The notes beneath the pieces were generated by a model. It searched no databases. It saw nothing but the letters and a program-made list of their open reading frames with translations, and was not told the DNA's origin. From the NCBI GenBank assembly GCA_964557575.1, contig CAZLBC010000007.1, positions 1-64,000 on the forward strand: a stretch of DNA of 64,000 nt. The letters are read 5' to 3'. Of this stretch, positions 17,756 through 30,708 are shown one piece after another (position 1 is the first letter of the stretch; each line of letters begins with the position of its first letter). Source of the stretch: CAZLBC01 sp964557575 (GTDB lineage Bacteria > Planctomycetota > Phycisphaerae > SM23-33). The translations under genes were made by a program, and so were the position numbers.

Positions 17756-18474
17756 TTTCCACGAAAAGCGGCCAGGCGGCAAAGGCACGCGACACCGCCC
17801 AACACGGCTGCCGCCGCAAGGTACAGCAGCGCCGTTTCATACCACCCTACTTCCCCGGCGGCAACGTTTTCCCCGATAGCGGTGTGGTTATACATCCAGC
17901 CGGCTTCTGTCCAGTTAAACGCGGTTAGCTCAACAACACAGTCACACACCGCAAAAAAAGGATTAACCCGCAGGAGCCATCCGGCAAGCCCGCCACCCGC
18001 GGTATCCTGCAGCCATGTATTACCCCAAAGCGGCGAGGACAGGACGATAAAAAAGAAGACCGCCGTCACGATCGGCGCCAGGCATCTGCCGGTGCGTGAA
18101 CGGGGCACGACCGCCGCGGCACACCCGGCAAGGACAACGGCGGCGATAACACAATAGACCTTCAGGACCCACCAGAAGGAATCCCCTCCCCCGCCGGCGG
18201 CAAAGAGCCATACGACGACAAATGATACCAAGGCGGCATCCGCCACGCATCCTCCGCGAAGCAAACCGTCCCAAATGGAACCGGGTCCGGCTGCGATGGA
18301 TGCCGGGAGGAATGCAGACCAGAGAACGGCAGCCCCGAGCGCACACATCAACCCCCCGGTACCGTCGCCGCCGTACTTGCCGAGAACGTAAAAGCCCGTC
18401 TCCACGAATACCGTCAGGAAGACCAGTACCACCAGCGAAACCCCGTTTCGACGCATCAACCGCCGCAGGGTCAC
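17734..18474 (-). CDS. Six-helix membrane protein, possibly ABC-2 permease-like
   Basis: 246 residues with about six hydrophobic helices and a basic N-terminus (MTLRRLMRRNG). The segment NPFFAVCDCVVELTAFNW near 165-182 resembles a stretch seen in ABC-2-type permeases, but no ATPase gene is adjacent, so this is tentative. It starts 41 bases after the 395-residue exported protein and may be the last gene of the pilus-like operon. It overlaps rdgB tail to tail by 22 bases. Confidence 0.65.
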   Translation of the reverse strand: MTLRRLMRRNGVSLVVLVFLTVFVETGFYVLGKYGGDGTGGLMCALGAAVLWSAFLPASIAAGPGSIWDGLLRGGCVADAALVSFVVVWLFAAGGGGDSFWWVLKVYCVIAAVVLAGCAAAVVPRSRTGRCLAPIVTAVFFFIVLSSPLWGNTWLQDTAGGGLAGWLLRVNPFFAVCDCVVELTAFNWTEAGWMYNHTAIGENVAAGEVGWYETALLYLAAAAVLGGVACLCRLAAFRGNQPVLES

Positions 18475-18515
18475 CCTTTCTGCACCCGGCGCCGTTGTGT
18501 CGGGTTTCGGTGCGA

Positions 18516-19703
18516 TTATTTATCCTCCGCCTGTTTTTCGGGCTTCTTTTCTTCGACGGCGATACTCCTTTTCAGGAACTGCCGATATTGTTCGAGAATG
18601 CCGGTATACGCCTTCAGGTCATCCAGCCTTTTTCGAACCCTTTTGAGTTCTTCAGCCGCCCTGATCGCAGGATCCAGCAATTGATCCTCGGGATGTTCAA
18701 GCCGCTGTTTCCACTTGCCGACAAGTATGTGCAGTTGCCTGTCGGTCCGGGGGAAAATGTCCTCGCCGGTATCAAGCGCAACATCTCTGAAATTATACAC
18801 GCCGCCCAGTTTCAACTCCAGTTTTGCGCGCGGCCCGTAACACGTCAAGGCCAGGGGCAGCGAACGGATGACCACCATGCCTTCCCGGTGATTATCGGTG
18901 TATTGCCCCGCCCACCCGGACAGGTCATCCCAGGACAACTCCCGGCCGTCGATAAGCAACCTGCCGAACCGGTCGATATCCAGTATGGCACGGGCGCAGG
19001 GGGCCTTGGCGGCGTTTTTTACCGGCTCGATTATTATCCTGACGGGAGTCCCCGCCGCCGGGATCTTATCCCTGTTTACTACAAATCGCCTGGCACGCAA
19101 ATCGCGTGTACTCTCAAACGGCACGTCAATGACGGCGGTCGGCAGGTTGGCCACGGCGATAATACCACCGGTTTGATCGGCAACGTACGTACCGTCGGGC
19201 ATGACGTCAGAACCCAGGAATATCCACGTGTCAGGTTTGCGTTTAGATTCAATACCCTCGCTCAAACGGAGCCACTCTTCAGCGCGTATCTTGTTGGTAT
19301 TTCCTTTGTTATCCTTCCACTCCATAGCGATTTTCAGCCCGGCCCCGCGGGGCGGAACGTACCTGTCCATGGCGCCATAGTGCGCCGGAATGCCGGGATA
19401 CAATCCAAGCATGAGCAGGGCGGCGTGCAGCCTGCTGGGAAGGATTTCAGTCGAAAGCAAACTTTCGTACTCCTTGCCTCCCGCACTGCAGAGCAAGAAT
19501 TCAAGCCCGTACGAGGACTCGACCACCCGCGCCTTGAAACTGATGCGCCCTGCCTTGAGATCGATATCGGGCCACCCCGACTTCCCGGCCGCAGCCGGGC
19601 GGGAAGACGACGTGGCGGGAGGTGCGTTATTCCCGGCGGAATATACCAACCCGGCGGACGCAAACAGAACAATGAACGATAGTGTCGTTTTCACTGATAT
19701 CAT
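18516..19703 (-). CDS. Exported protein of unknown function downstream of the secretin
   Basis: 395 residues with a signal peptide (MISVKTTLSFIVLFASAGLVYS) and no lipobox. The middle contains alternating hydrophobic stretches that suggest a beta-rich domain, and the last ~80 residues are helical and charged (ELKRVRKRLDDLKAYTGILE). I do not recognise the family. GGAG lies six bases before the ATG. It follows the secretin gene but is separated from it by a strong terminator (19749-19783), so it probably depends on read-through or an unseen promoter. Confidence 0.7.
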   Translation of the reverse strand: MISVKTTLSFIVLFASAGLVYSAGNNAPPATSSSRPAAAGKSGWPDIDLKAGRISFKARVVESSYGLEFLLCSAGGKEYESLLSTEILPSRLHAALLMLGLYPGIPAHYGAMDRYVPPRGAGLKIAMEWKDNKGNTNKIRAEEWLRLSEGIESKRKPDTWIFLGSDVMPDGTYVADQTGGIIAVANLPTAVIDVPFESTRDLRARRFVVNRDKIPAAGTPVRIIIEPVKNAAKAPCARAILDIDRFGRLLIDGRELSWDDLSGWAGQYTDNHREGMVVIRSLPLALTCYGPRAKLELKLGGVYNFRDVALDTGEDIFPRTDRQLHILVGKWKQRLEHPEDQLLDPAIRAAEELKRVRKRLDDLKAYTGILEQYRQFLKRSIAVEEKKPEKQAEDK

Positions 19704-19748
19704 GTTCGCTCCACCAGAAACTCAAGCGGCAAGGGCGTTGCCGAGACC

Positions 19749-19783
19749 AAAAAAAGGCTATATCTTGCGGGAAGATATAGCCC
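19749..19783 (-). terminator. Intrinsic terminator after the secretin gene
   Basis: On the minus strand a perfect 11-bp stem (GGCTATATCTT at 19756-19766 against AAGATATAGCC at 19772-19782) with a 5-base loop is followed by seven T residues (19755-19749). It sits 26 bases after the secretin stop codon and 46 bases before the start of the next gene on the same strand. Confidence 0.85.
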
Positions 19784-19808
19784 TTGAAAAAGCGTTTTCA
19801 GCTACAAA

Positions 19809-23225
<3,417 letters not shown>

Positions 23226-23437
23226 TACAGTACTCCTTTCTGAGTACCTCTCTGATCCCGTGGGACCGCACTCATCCTTGAAAACCAAGATCCCACGACC
23301 AAAGCGCTTAAAGAAAGAACTCAAAGTCCTTTCTCCGAAGCCTTCCTTGTTCGCTTTAGATTTTTCGTCAAAAACAAGTTCTTTTGATTAGCGCTTGCTG
23401 AAAAAAAAGCAAACAGCCAGTAAGCGTAGTTGCGGAA
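23226..23437 (-). promoter_or_regulatory. Long leader of the secretin gene with hairpins
   Basis: About 206 bases lie between the predicted transcription start (~23431) and the GTG at 23225. CGTGGGA (23259-23265) pairs with TCCCACG (23291-23297) around a smaller CTTG/CAAG hairpin. Next to the start codon, GTACT and AGTAC (23230-23234 and 23243-23247) can form a short stem that holds the AAAGGAG ribosome site in its loop. Together with the promoter this accounts for most of the 304-base gap 23226-23529. Confidence 0.4.
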
Positions 23438-23465
23438 AGTATATACGAAATAAACTAAATGGCAA
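23438..23465 (-). promoter_or_regulatory. Sigma70-type promoter for the secretin gene
   Basis: On the minus strand TTGCCA (23465-23460) and TATACT (23443-23438) are separated by 16 bases; each matches the consensus at five of six positions. The flanking DNA is markedly more AT-rich than the genes. It gives the secretin its own promoter inside the pilus-like operon. Confidence 0.65.
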
Positions 23466-23529
23466 GAAATATTTGTTTCCAATCGACATTCTCGGGAGGC
23501 CATCCCGCCGCCCGGAAGAGGCCGGGATA

Positions 23530-25416
23530 CTAGGGTCTCATGCGCTCTGGTTCGACCTTCTCCCTATCTTTCCCGGGCCTGACCAGACCGCTTCCGGGCC
23601 GTTTGAGCGGCGGTCTTCTCAAATTGACATTGTCCGCCCCGCTCTCTTTCGTTCTCCGGGCTGGCGCTTTCATTGCGGGGCCCGCTTTCTGTGTCTTTCT
23701 GCGTATAAGCTTCGCATCACCGGAGGAAGGTTTTCCGCCCTGTTTCATTTTTTCACGAATAGCCTCTATTTCCTTGGTTCGGCTCCTGAATTTCTTTCGA
23801 TCGTTATACATGAGGCGGCTGCGGAGTTCACCGTTTGAATCGAGATAAATCATTTCCACGGTGTTCCTTGTCATACCGCCGACATCGACCCGCTTGTCGA
23901 AATTATGCGCCACGGAGATTGCCCCGGTATTGAAATCAACGGTTATCTCCTGTATCCGCTCCGGATTTCGGGGATCCAATATCTCCACCGGAAATTCACC
24001 ACCGATAGTGCTGCCGGCTTCCAGTTTCGATAACTTCGCCGTCACCGGCTGTCCCATGGCCGTGGTAACCAACGCCAGGGACAGTTTTTGTCCGACCGGG
24101 AACCTGCCCGTTATATAAAAATCGACCTTTCTCTCGACGCTGAATGTGTCGGACCACGCGGACCACGGCGAATACAGAAACCGTATAAATGCATCTTCCT
24201 TGCGGTCTTCCTTGACGTCCTTGTCCCGCGTCAGCAGGGGATTGCTGATCTGCAACCGCATACGAAAACGGTATTCCGCTCCATACTCAAGGCGGTAGGC
24301 ATGGAACCACGCCAGGACGGTCCCCTTTTCGTACTGTTCCTGGATGCTTGGTATCTCGACGGTCACTCCGCCGGCGCCCGCGACCGGCGCCGCGTTACCC
24401 GTGGTGTCCCGTTTTTTCCCGGGCGTGTCCCCGCCCCCGATGACGGTTCCCTCTATTGCCGGCACACCGGTATCATCCCCCTTGTCTTCGGTCGGGCCGG
24501 TGCCGGTCGGCGCCACATCCCGCTGCTTTCGGTAATCGCGAAAAATCTGCAATGGAAAGTGCGCCGTCCACGGCTCTTTGCGCTGACCGACAAGCACGTC
24601 GAAAAAATCAGGCTGGAGTGCGGGTACCGCGTACGTATCGCGGCTCGTTTCGAGGAGCCGGGAAAAAACCGCGTCCGCATTGGCCTGGTCGTACTCAGGG
24701 ACAAATTCCTCCGGGTTCGGGCGTCTCCCGGCCTGGAGGAGATTGAGGTCAACCGTCTTCCATGTGCCGTCGAACTGCTTTTCCTGGAATTCAACCTCGT
24801 AACTCACGATAGCGACCGGCGTCTGGCTCAGCGTCGGGGGCGGGATCCTTTTTTTGAATACCGCTTCCCAGAGCTGCATGAGCCGGTCCCAGCGGTACGC
24901 GCTCGCCCCCCGCAGGATCACGAGTTCGCCGAGCCGGTCTTGGCCGAGCAATACCAGTTCCGTTCCGATCCACCCGAGGGGCTTGGCAGGTACGACTTTC
25001 TGAAGCTCTGCGCGCAGTTCCTCGACAGTCGGAGGATTGATAACGACTTTGATCTTTGGGTCGCTTTTGATGCCCTCTCTTCTGGGGAATGAGAGGTTGG
25101 TGAGAATGTTGTTTTTCGGGAACGGGGGCGAATCCTGCAGCCTTTTTACGTCATGGACGTAATGGGGCTCGTACTTTTCGGGCGATTCGGCTTCCTGGAT
25201 CTGCCGTTCGACGCTTTCAGCATAATCAAGTATTTGCCTGTCCAGTTCAGCCGGCGGAAAACCGCCCTCGGCGGCCTGCCTGGCGTTGCGGGTCACCTGC
25301 CGCGGGGTGCCTATACCATAGCGATAGATGATAAAGGCAAAGGCGGCAACCGCCAGTGCCACCAGGATTTTCTCGATGTGTTTTTCTACGAAGGTGTATT
25401 TCTGAATACTGGCCAT
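23530..25416 (-). CDS. Bitopic inner-membrane protein of the pilus-like operon
   Basis: 628 residues. A basic N-terminus and one membrane helix (~15-33, ILVALAVAAFAFIIYRYG) anchor a long periplasmic region of beta-rich domains, then a very basic Arg/Lys/Pro-rich tail (~555-628). Gene order (after the PilO-position gene, before the secretin) suggests a role like PilP, which links the inner-membrane platform to the secretin, but length and sequence are unlike classical PilP, so this is positional inference. GAGGTGA precedes the ATG. Confidence 0.7.
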   Translation of the reverse strand: MASIQKYTFVEKHIEKILVALAVAAFAFIIYRYGIGTPRQVTRNARQAAEGGFPPAELDRQILDYAESVERQIQEAESPEKYEPHYVHDVKRLQDSPPFPKNNILTNLSFPRREGIKSDPKIKVVINPPTVEELRAELQKVVPAKPLGWIGTELVLLGQDRLGELVILRGASAYRWDRLMQLWEAVFKKRIPPPTLSQTPVAIVSYEVEFQEKQFDGTWKTVDLNLLQAGRRPNPEEFVPEYDQANADAVFSRLLETSRDTYAVPALQPDFFDVLVGQRKEPWTAHFPLQIFRDYRKQRDVAPTGTGPTEDKGDDTGVPAIEGTVIGGGDTPGKKRDTTGNAAPVAGAGGVTVEIPSIQEQYEKGTVLAWFHAYRLEYGAEYRFRMRLQISNPLLTRDKDVKEDRKEDAFIRFLYSPWSAWSDTFSVERKVDFYITGRFPVGQKLSLALVTTAMGQPVTAKLSKLEAGSTIGGEFPVEILDPRNPERIQEITVDFNTGAISVAHNFDKRVDVGGMTRNTVEMIYLDSNGELRSRLMYNDRKKFRSRTKEIEAIREKMKQGGKPSSGDAKLIRRKTQKAGPAMKAPARRTKESGADNVNLRRPPLKRPGSGLVRPGKDREKVEPERMRP

Positions 25417-25454
25417 AGTTCACCTCAAACAGGTAATAACCCGCCGTCCCGGGC

Positions 25455-26921
25455 TTAGAAGCCCTTGATGCTCGAAGGATCCTTTCTGTCTATCTCCCGC
25501 AACGCAGAGGCGGGGAGGGTCCTGATCACCTCCGGAGGCATCAGGGGTTTTCGCACCCACCGCAAGTCTCCGTCTTCTCCCTCCTCGGCCTCTCCCCGCG
25601 TCCATACCGTCATCATCCTGAGTTGCGCGCGGACCGTGATTTGCCGCAGGGCTTCGGTACCGTAATAATACAACCCCTCGGCCTTGTCGGAAACCTCCGC
25701 TGTTTTCATGGTTTTCGGAAAGGCCGGTTTCACATCGAGACGCGTAACCACGTGATAATTGTCGTCAACCAGGTTTTCCTGCAGAATATTAAGGTAGCGC
25801 AGGGGCATCAAAACAGTAAATGAATAATCGGCGATGTCGTAGACGGTGTTCGAGACGTCGCCGGTAAGCGTCGCCGCCCGGGTAACCGGCGGCGATTCCC
25901 GTTCATCCGGGCCGGCATATCGGCTTTCTCCCGGCCGGCCGTCCCGCAACCCGCCCCGCCCGGCAGTTACGCCGCGACCCCGGGGCATTCTCGTTTCGCT
26001 TGCCCGTTCCGCACCCCTGCCGGTACTGCCGCCGAACGAAATGAGCTTGATGCTGAAGAGCCTCTTTATCGGCGAATTGATGACATGCCGTTCGGTTGCC
26101 GGGAGCTTTCGCTCCTTGATCACGTCTTTGATGGTGTCGGATATCGCCCCGACGACTTCTTCTTTTATCCAGAGATCGAGGTTCATTCGCCATACCTGGC
26201 CGGGTGAAAGCCGGTTTACCACCGCCTCCGTATCGTAAAGGGGCGAGAGGGACGCATAATCGGCATATATCACCCCTGCCCGGGCCTTTTGAAGCCGCAC
26301 GGTACTCACCGCCCACTGCTGCGCCTGCTCTTCGAGGCTTTTCCGCTCTTTTCTCTCGTCCTTGACGGCCGGCGTTTCGCCCCCCGCCGCCCCCTGCATC
26401 CTTTGTATACGTATCAGTTTTTTGAGCTGCTCCTGCTTCTCCTCCTCTATTTCCTCGGCGGTCGGCAGCGGTACCGGTTTCAACATTTTCAACTCGCCGC
26501 CAGGCGTCAGGAGGCCCTGGAGCCGGTTGGTGTAATACGACACAAACTTGTTGCTGAGATACGACTGGTTTTCACTCCACAACTTCCTGTTGTAGGGAAG
26601 TACGGGAATCTTCTTCTTGTTCGGCAAAGCCAGGACGGGAATCTCGAAATTGTCGGAAGCCCAAGTGACGTTCATGGTTTCGGCGTCGCGAACGTCTTTC
26701 ATGACCAGGGAAATGTTTTTCCGTGTGCGATCGATTATCGCTTCGTTGACCGGTTCCGATCGCTGCCGGCTGGTGATGTTCCGGTACAGTGTCCGCCGCT
26801 TATCCAGCTCGTTCTCGAAATCCTCGTTGTAACCGGAGGCGAGTACAAGCAGGCCGCCGCACAGAATGCCGGTCGCTACGACAAGTACAACATAAAATAA
26901 ATTATCCTGCAAAAATCTCAT
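25455..26921 (-). CDS. Bitopic inner-membrane protein in the PilO position
   Basis: 488 residues with one membrane helix at ~8-29 (FYVVLVVATGILCGGLLVLA), a coiled-coil stretch after it (EDFENELDKRRTLYRNI), and a large periplasmic region. The basic, Gly/Arg-rich linker (~305-345) splits two folded parts. The topology matches PilO, but the protein is more than twice PilO length and I see no clear PilO motif, so the role comes from gene order after the PilM-like gene. The gap to that gene is 19 bases. Confidence 0.7.
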   Translation of the reverse strand: MRFLQDNLFYVVLVVATGILCGGLLVLASGYNEDFENELDKRRTLYRNITSRQRSEPVNEAIIDRTRKNISLVMKDVRDAETMNVTWASDNFEIPVLALPNKKKIPVLPYNRKLWSENQSYLSNKFVSYYTNRLQGLLTPGGELKMLKPVPLPTAEEIEEEKQEQLKKLIRIQRMQGAAGGETPAVKDERKERKSLEEQAQQWAVSTVRLQKARAGVIYADYASLSPLYDTEAVVNRLSPGQVWRMNLDLWIKEEVVGAISDTIKDVIKERKLPATERHVINSPIKRLFSIKLISFGGSTGRGAERASETRMPRGRGVTAGRGGLRDGRPGESRYAGPDERESPPVTRAATLTGDVSNTVYDIADYSFTVLMPLRYLNILQENLVDDNYHVVTRLDVKPAFPKTMKTAEVSDKAEGLYYYGTEALRQITVRAQLRMMTVWTRGEAEEGEDGDLRWVRKPLMPPEVIRTLPASALREIDRKDPSSIKGF

Positions 26922-26940
26922 AATTCAGTGCTCCCGGTCA

Positions 26941-28971
26941 TCATTCAGGCTTTTCGTTCTCGTCGTTCTCGGAGCCGCCCGACGTATCGTCTAAAACCTG
27001 AATGCGGAGTAAAAGGTCGAATATAAAATCCTTGTTGATTGTTTCCCCCGGGAAAAACGGGTCCGGTACCGGGGCCGCGGTACTCTGCTGCCGGAACACC
27101 ACAGCCACTTCACCTAACAGGGCAAAGGGAAAGCGCGGTTCACCATCGTTTGACCGCAGGCGGTCGACCATGCTGTTCTTCAGGCGATTGATCATTTCCA
27201 CCGCCCGTTCCCTGGAGAGCGGGGTGCGGCACCGCAGGAACAGGACAAAACCACGCACGGGGGATTCGATGCCTTCTATGACATCGAAATCGGATGCCGT
27301 CAGCGCGGGTATCTGTGTCGACAGGTCCTCGGAGTTCAGATCCGGCACGTAGTAGGGCGTCAGTTCTTCCAAGATGATTATGCGCCGCGAGTTGCGGGGC
27401 ACCTGCTTGACCTTGGAAATAAGTCTTTCCCTGAATTCGTATACTTCGCCGCCATCGATATACGGCAGCATGCTTATGATTTCCATGGTCCCCTGTTCGG
27501 ACTGTACCTGCGTCGCAAGCGCTCTGCGCGTCTCGGGCGGTGCGAGGGCGAACTCCTCGATAACGGAAATCTCGCTGCTGCTCATCGTGGTCTGCAACAT
27601 CGCCCGGCAGACCTCTGACATCAGTCCCGGCCAGAAAGCGGTTTTATCGCGCAGCGTCTTCTGCTCGTCCCCCTTGTCCTTGAACAAATCCAGCTCTTTG
27701 CTGACAAGCTCTTTATACAGATTCTCCCGCTCCCTTATATCGTCGTTGTACTTCGGAAGCTTCTGTCGGGCCTTTTCGAGGAGTTCACTGCCTTGGTTGC
27801 TCTTCAATACCCCCGCATCCCTGGCCGCGGAAAAGGTGACCACCGCGGACATGAGTACGAGAATAACCGCCGCGGCGGCAAACCAGACCTTTTTCTTCGT
27901 CCACAACCTCTTCCGCAGGATTGTCGAAGGAAGCATGTTCGTCTCGACGGGAACCGTCCCGAGGGCCTGCAGCGCAAGGCCGTAAGCCACACCCAGCGAC
28001 AGGATATCATTCCGGTATTGATCGCTGGGGGTTTGAATCCGGTTGAATTTCTCGATCTGGGCAACCTCGACGTTCAGGTTCTGCTCGAAATATTTCTGTA
28101 TCCCGGGCAGCCTGAATCCGTTCCCCATCCCGAGCATGCGCGAGAACCGGGCGTCCCTGTGCTGCGAAGTATAAAAGCCGATCGACCGCTGGATCTCCTG
28201 AACCAGGTCGGCGAATATGGGGCGCATCACCTGGAATACCTGTCGAGCATATTTACTGGACGCCGCCGTTCGCTTGAGCTTGTCCGCCTTGGAAAAAGAC
28301 AGCTTGAAACTCTTCGCGAGGGCGTTGGTAAAACTGTCGCCGCCGATGCGAATGGTACGTATCCACAGCCGGGAACCGTCGGCGACGACAAGCTGCGTCT
28401 TGTCTGCGCCGATGTCAACCATGATCGTCGCCCCCTCGTCCATGCTCAACTGGCCGTCATAAATCATGAAATTATATAACGCCAGCGACGGCATCTGCAT
28501 CACGTCCGGTTCCAATCCCATGCCGATGAAATAGGAGAGCATCTCGGACATATCCGCGTGTTTGACGGCGAATAAACCGACCTCCACGTCGGGTGAATCG
28601 GGATCCTGAAAACACTTGTACCGCCAGATGACCTCGGAGAGGGGAAAGGGAATCTGCTGACCGGCTTCAAACTGAATAATGCGCGGTACTTCCTTCGGCT
28701 CCACCGGGGGCAGCTTGACAAACCGGGTGAAACTGCTCTTGCCCAGCACGGAAACCGCAATATTCGAATTGGAGGTATCCTGCCGGCGCAGAAATTCACC
28801 AAGGCTGGCCCGAACCAGACTGCCGATATCGGCGTCCGGTTCCGTGAGAGTGCTGGAATGCTCTATTACTTCATACCCATCGAGACGAAGCCCATCCTCG
28901 ACCGAGACCAGCTTGACCGCCTTCAGCGCACATTGCCCTATATCTATGCCCCATACCGTATTGATTGCCAT
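26941..28971 (-). CDS. pilM: PilM-type actin-like protein fused to a PilN-like segment
   Basis: 676 residues. The first ~345 form the PilM/FtsA-like ATPase: VWGIDIGQCALKAVKL is the phosphate-1 region, and TIMVDIGADKTQLVVADGSR fits the second phosphate loop. A membrane helix (~370-392) is followed by a coiled coil and an alpha/beta periplasmic region to the end, the topology of PilN. PilM normally binds the N-terminal tail of PilN, so a fusion would make that contact permanent. AAAGGAG precedes the ATG, and TATAAT lies upstream at 29066-29071 on this strand without a good -35. No PilB/PilT ATPase or pilin is in the window. Confidence 0.88.
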   Translation of the reverse strand: MAINTVWGIDIGQCALKAVKLVSVEDGLRLDGYEVIEHSSTLTEPDADIGSLVRASLGEFLRRQDTSNSNIAVSVLGKSSFTRFVKLPPVEPKEVPRIIQFEAGQQIPFPLSEVIWRYKCFQDPDSPDVEVGLFAVKHADMSEMLSYFIGMGLEPDVMQMPSLALYNFMIYDGQLSMDEGATIMVDIGADKTQLVVADGSRLWIRTIRIGGDSFTNALAKSFKLSFSKADKLKRTAASSKYARQVFQVMRPIFADLVQEIQRSIGFYTSQHRDARFSRMLGMGNGFRLPGIQKYFEQNLNVEVAQIEKFNRIQTPSDQYRNDILSLGVAYGLALQALGTVPVETNMLPSTILRKRLWTKKKVWFAAAAVILVLMSAVVTFSAARDAGVLKSNQGSELLEKARQKLPKYNDDIRERENLYKELVSKELDLFKDKGDEQKTLRDKTAFWPGLMSEVCRAMLQTTMSSSEISVIEEFALAPPETRRALATQVQSEQGTMEIISMLPYIDGGEVYEFRERLISKVKQVPRNSRRIIILEELTPYYVPDLNSEDLSTQIPALTASDFDVIEGIESPVRGFVLFLRCRTPLSRERAVEMINRLKNSMVDRLRSNDGEPRFPFALLGEVAVVFRQQSTAAPVPDPFFPGETINKDFIFDLLLRIQVLDDTSGGSENDENEKPE

Positions 28972-29192
28972 GGGTTCTCCTTTGACACCACCGCGTATAT
29001 ACCGTCCAAAACGGCGTAAGTATATATCCGTACTGCTTCTTTACATCATCCGCCTTTGAAAATAGATTATATTGTCCGACACGGGGAGCTACCGTGAAGG
29101 TTGTTGCCTATAATATCCAAATGGGCAATAAGATACAACATAAATTCGTGTTTTCCGCGTTACAAATACGGTTATAGGAACATCGGCAGATC

Positions 29193-30596
29193 GTGCAGTA
29201 TTGGATTACAACGATAGGATGCAAAATAAACCAGTACGAGAGCCGGGGCGTGGCCCGGCTCCTCGACTTGCGGGGCTGCGCCGAAGCCGCTTCTCCCGAA
29301 GACGCCCGCCTTCATGTTGTCAATACCTGCTGCGTGACCTCACGATCGATGCAAAAATGCAGAAAGGCCATTCGCAGAGCATTACACCGGTCGGGGGGAA
29401 ATCGTCTGCTGGTGCTCGGCTGTTACAGTACCTACGACGCCCGGACTGTCAGCGAAATCATTGAAGAATCGCCCGGGCCCCCGCGCAATGTGTTGATTCT
29501 CGGCCATCACCAAAATGTCAGCGAACAGGTAGCCGACTGGCTGGAGGACGATAACGGCAGGACGGACACCGCCGCCATCGCCGAACAGAATCCCTCCACG
29601 ATCGAGCAGCGCCGGGCGGAAGCCCTGCGCATGGGAAGGGCGGGAACACGGAATCTTCCCTTGATTCACCGGTTTTCAGGGAGGCAACGGGCGTTCGTGA
29701 AGGTGCAGGACGGGTGTGATTCCTTTTGCAGTTACTGTATCGTCCCCTACACCCGGCCGGTACTGTGGTCAAAGGACATGCCCGAGGTGATACGCGAGTG
29801 CGGCCGGCTCGTTCGATCAGGACACCGTGAAATCGTTCTGTGCGGCACCCGGCTGGGTGCGTACGGCCGTTCGAGCGGCACAAACCGAACCGTACCGAAT
29901 AGCGATCCCCTCGCGGAACTGGTCAAGGGCGTAGCAGCCGTCGACGGTGTTGTGCGCGTCAGGCTTTCCAGCCTGTCTCCCGAGGATGTTTCGGACAGGC
30001 TTCTGCAGGCAGCAGCGGAATCGACGATCATAGCACCGCACTTTCACATTCCCCTGCAGAGCGGATCAGACCGGATATTGAAAGCAATGAATCGAAACTA
30101 TACCGCACATGAATTCCTGACCACGGTTTCAAGAATACGTAAGTATCTTAAAAATCCTGCCATTACGACAGATATTATCGTAGGCCATCCCGGCGAAACC
30201 GCATCCGATTTCCTGATGACCGAAGATGTTTCCCGCAGGGCCGCCTTTTCAAGAATACACGCCTTCCCCTTCAGCCCGGTCCGACCCACCGCCTCGTGGC
30301 GTCAATACGCCAAGGAGGGTATCGATCCCGAAACCGCTCGAAAACGGATGGCTTCTGTTCGATCCCTCGCGGAAACACTCGCCAAGCAGTACCGGAAGGC
30401 GTTCGCGGGCGCGGTGGTCGAAGGCATCGCCGAATCACCCGGCCGGAACCACACAGCGATGAGGGCCGTAACGGAACGGTACCTGACCGTGCGTTTTCTT
30501 CCCGGAAACCGCCGTCCGGCCGAACTCGCCGGCACAGTTGTCCCGCTGAGAATTACGGACGTTTCCGGCACGATACTCGAAGGAGAAATTGTATAG
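29193..30596 (+). CDS. mtaB: tRNA t6A37 methylthiotransferase MtaB
   Basis: 467 residues from a GTG with AGGAA upstream. It adds a methylthio group to t6A at position 37 of tRNA. The N-terminal UPF0004 domain supplies the auxiliary-cluster cysteines (TTIGCKINQYES, VVNTCCVT, LVLGCYS). The radical SAM motif is CDSFCSYC within VKVQDGCDSFCSYCIVPYTR. HIPLQSGSDRILKAMNR and a C-terminal TRAM-like region complete the architecture. The GCKINQ-type start is typical of MtaB rather than MiaB. TsaE, needed for its t6A substrate, is encoded at 13045. Confidence 0.95.
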   Translation: MQYWITTIGCKINQYESRGVARLLDLRGCAEAASPEDARLHVVNTCCVTSRSMQKCRKAIRRALHRSGGNRLLVLGCYSTYDARTVSEIIEESPGPPRNVLILGHHQNVSEQVADWLEDDNGRTDTAAIAEQNPSTIEQRRAEALRMGRAGTRNLPLIHRFSGRQRAFVKVQDGCDSFCSYCIVPYTRPVLWSKDMPEVIRECGRLVRSGHREIVLCGTRLGAYGRSSGTNRTVPNSDPLAELVKGVAAVDGVVRVRLSSLSPEDVSDRLLQAAAESTIIAPHFHIPLQSGSDRILKAMNRNYTAHEFLTTVSRIRKYLKNPAITTDIIVGHPGETASDFLMTEDVSRRAAFSRIHAFPFSPVRPTASWRQYAKEGIDPETARKRMASVRSLAETLAKQYRKAFAGAVVEGIAESPGRNHTAMRAVTERYLTVRFLPGNRRPAELAGTVVPLRITDVSGTILEGEIV

Positions 30597-30639
30597 ATTT
30601 TACAATCCATTTGGCTTTTAAATAATTCATGCAACCCGG

Positions 30640-30645
30640 TATAAT
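30640..30645 (+). promoter_or_regulatory. -10 box ahead of the toroid-repeat protein
   Basis: A perfect TATAAT at 30640-30645 lies 64 bases before ATG 30709, in an AT-rich gap after mtaB. A -35 box is poor (TTTAAA at 17 bases), so this is a weak call. Confidence 0.35.
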
Positions 30646-30708
30646 TGAAGACCGTTTGATCCCGGAATGTAAACGGCTTGTTCCAGTACAATCTCGAAGG
30701 TGATGCTC

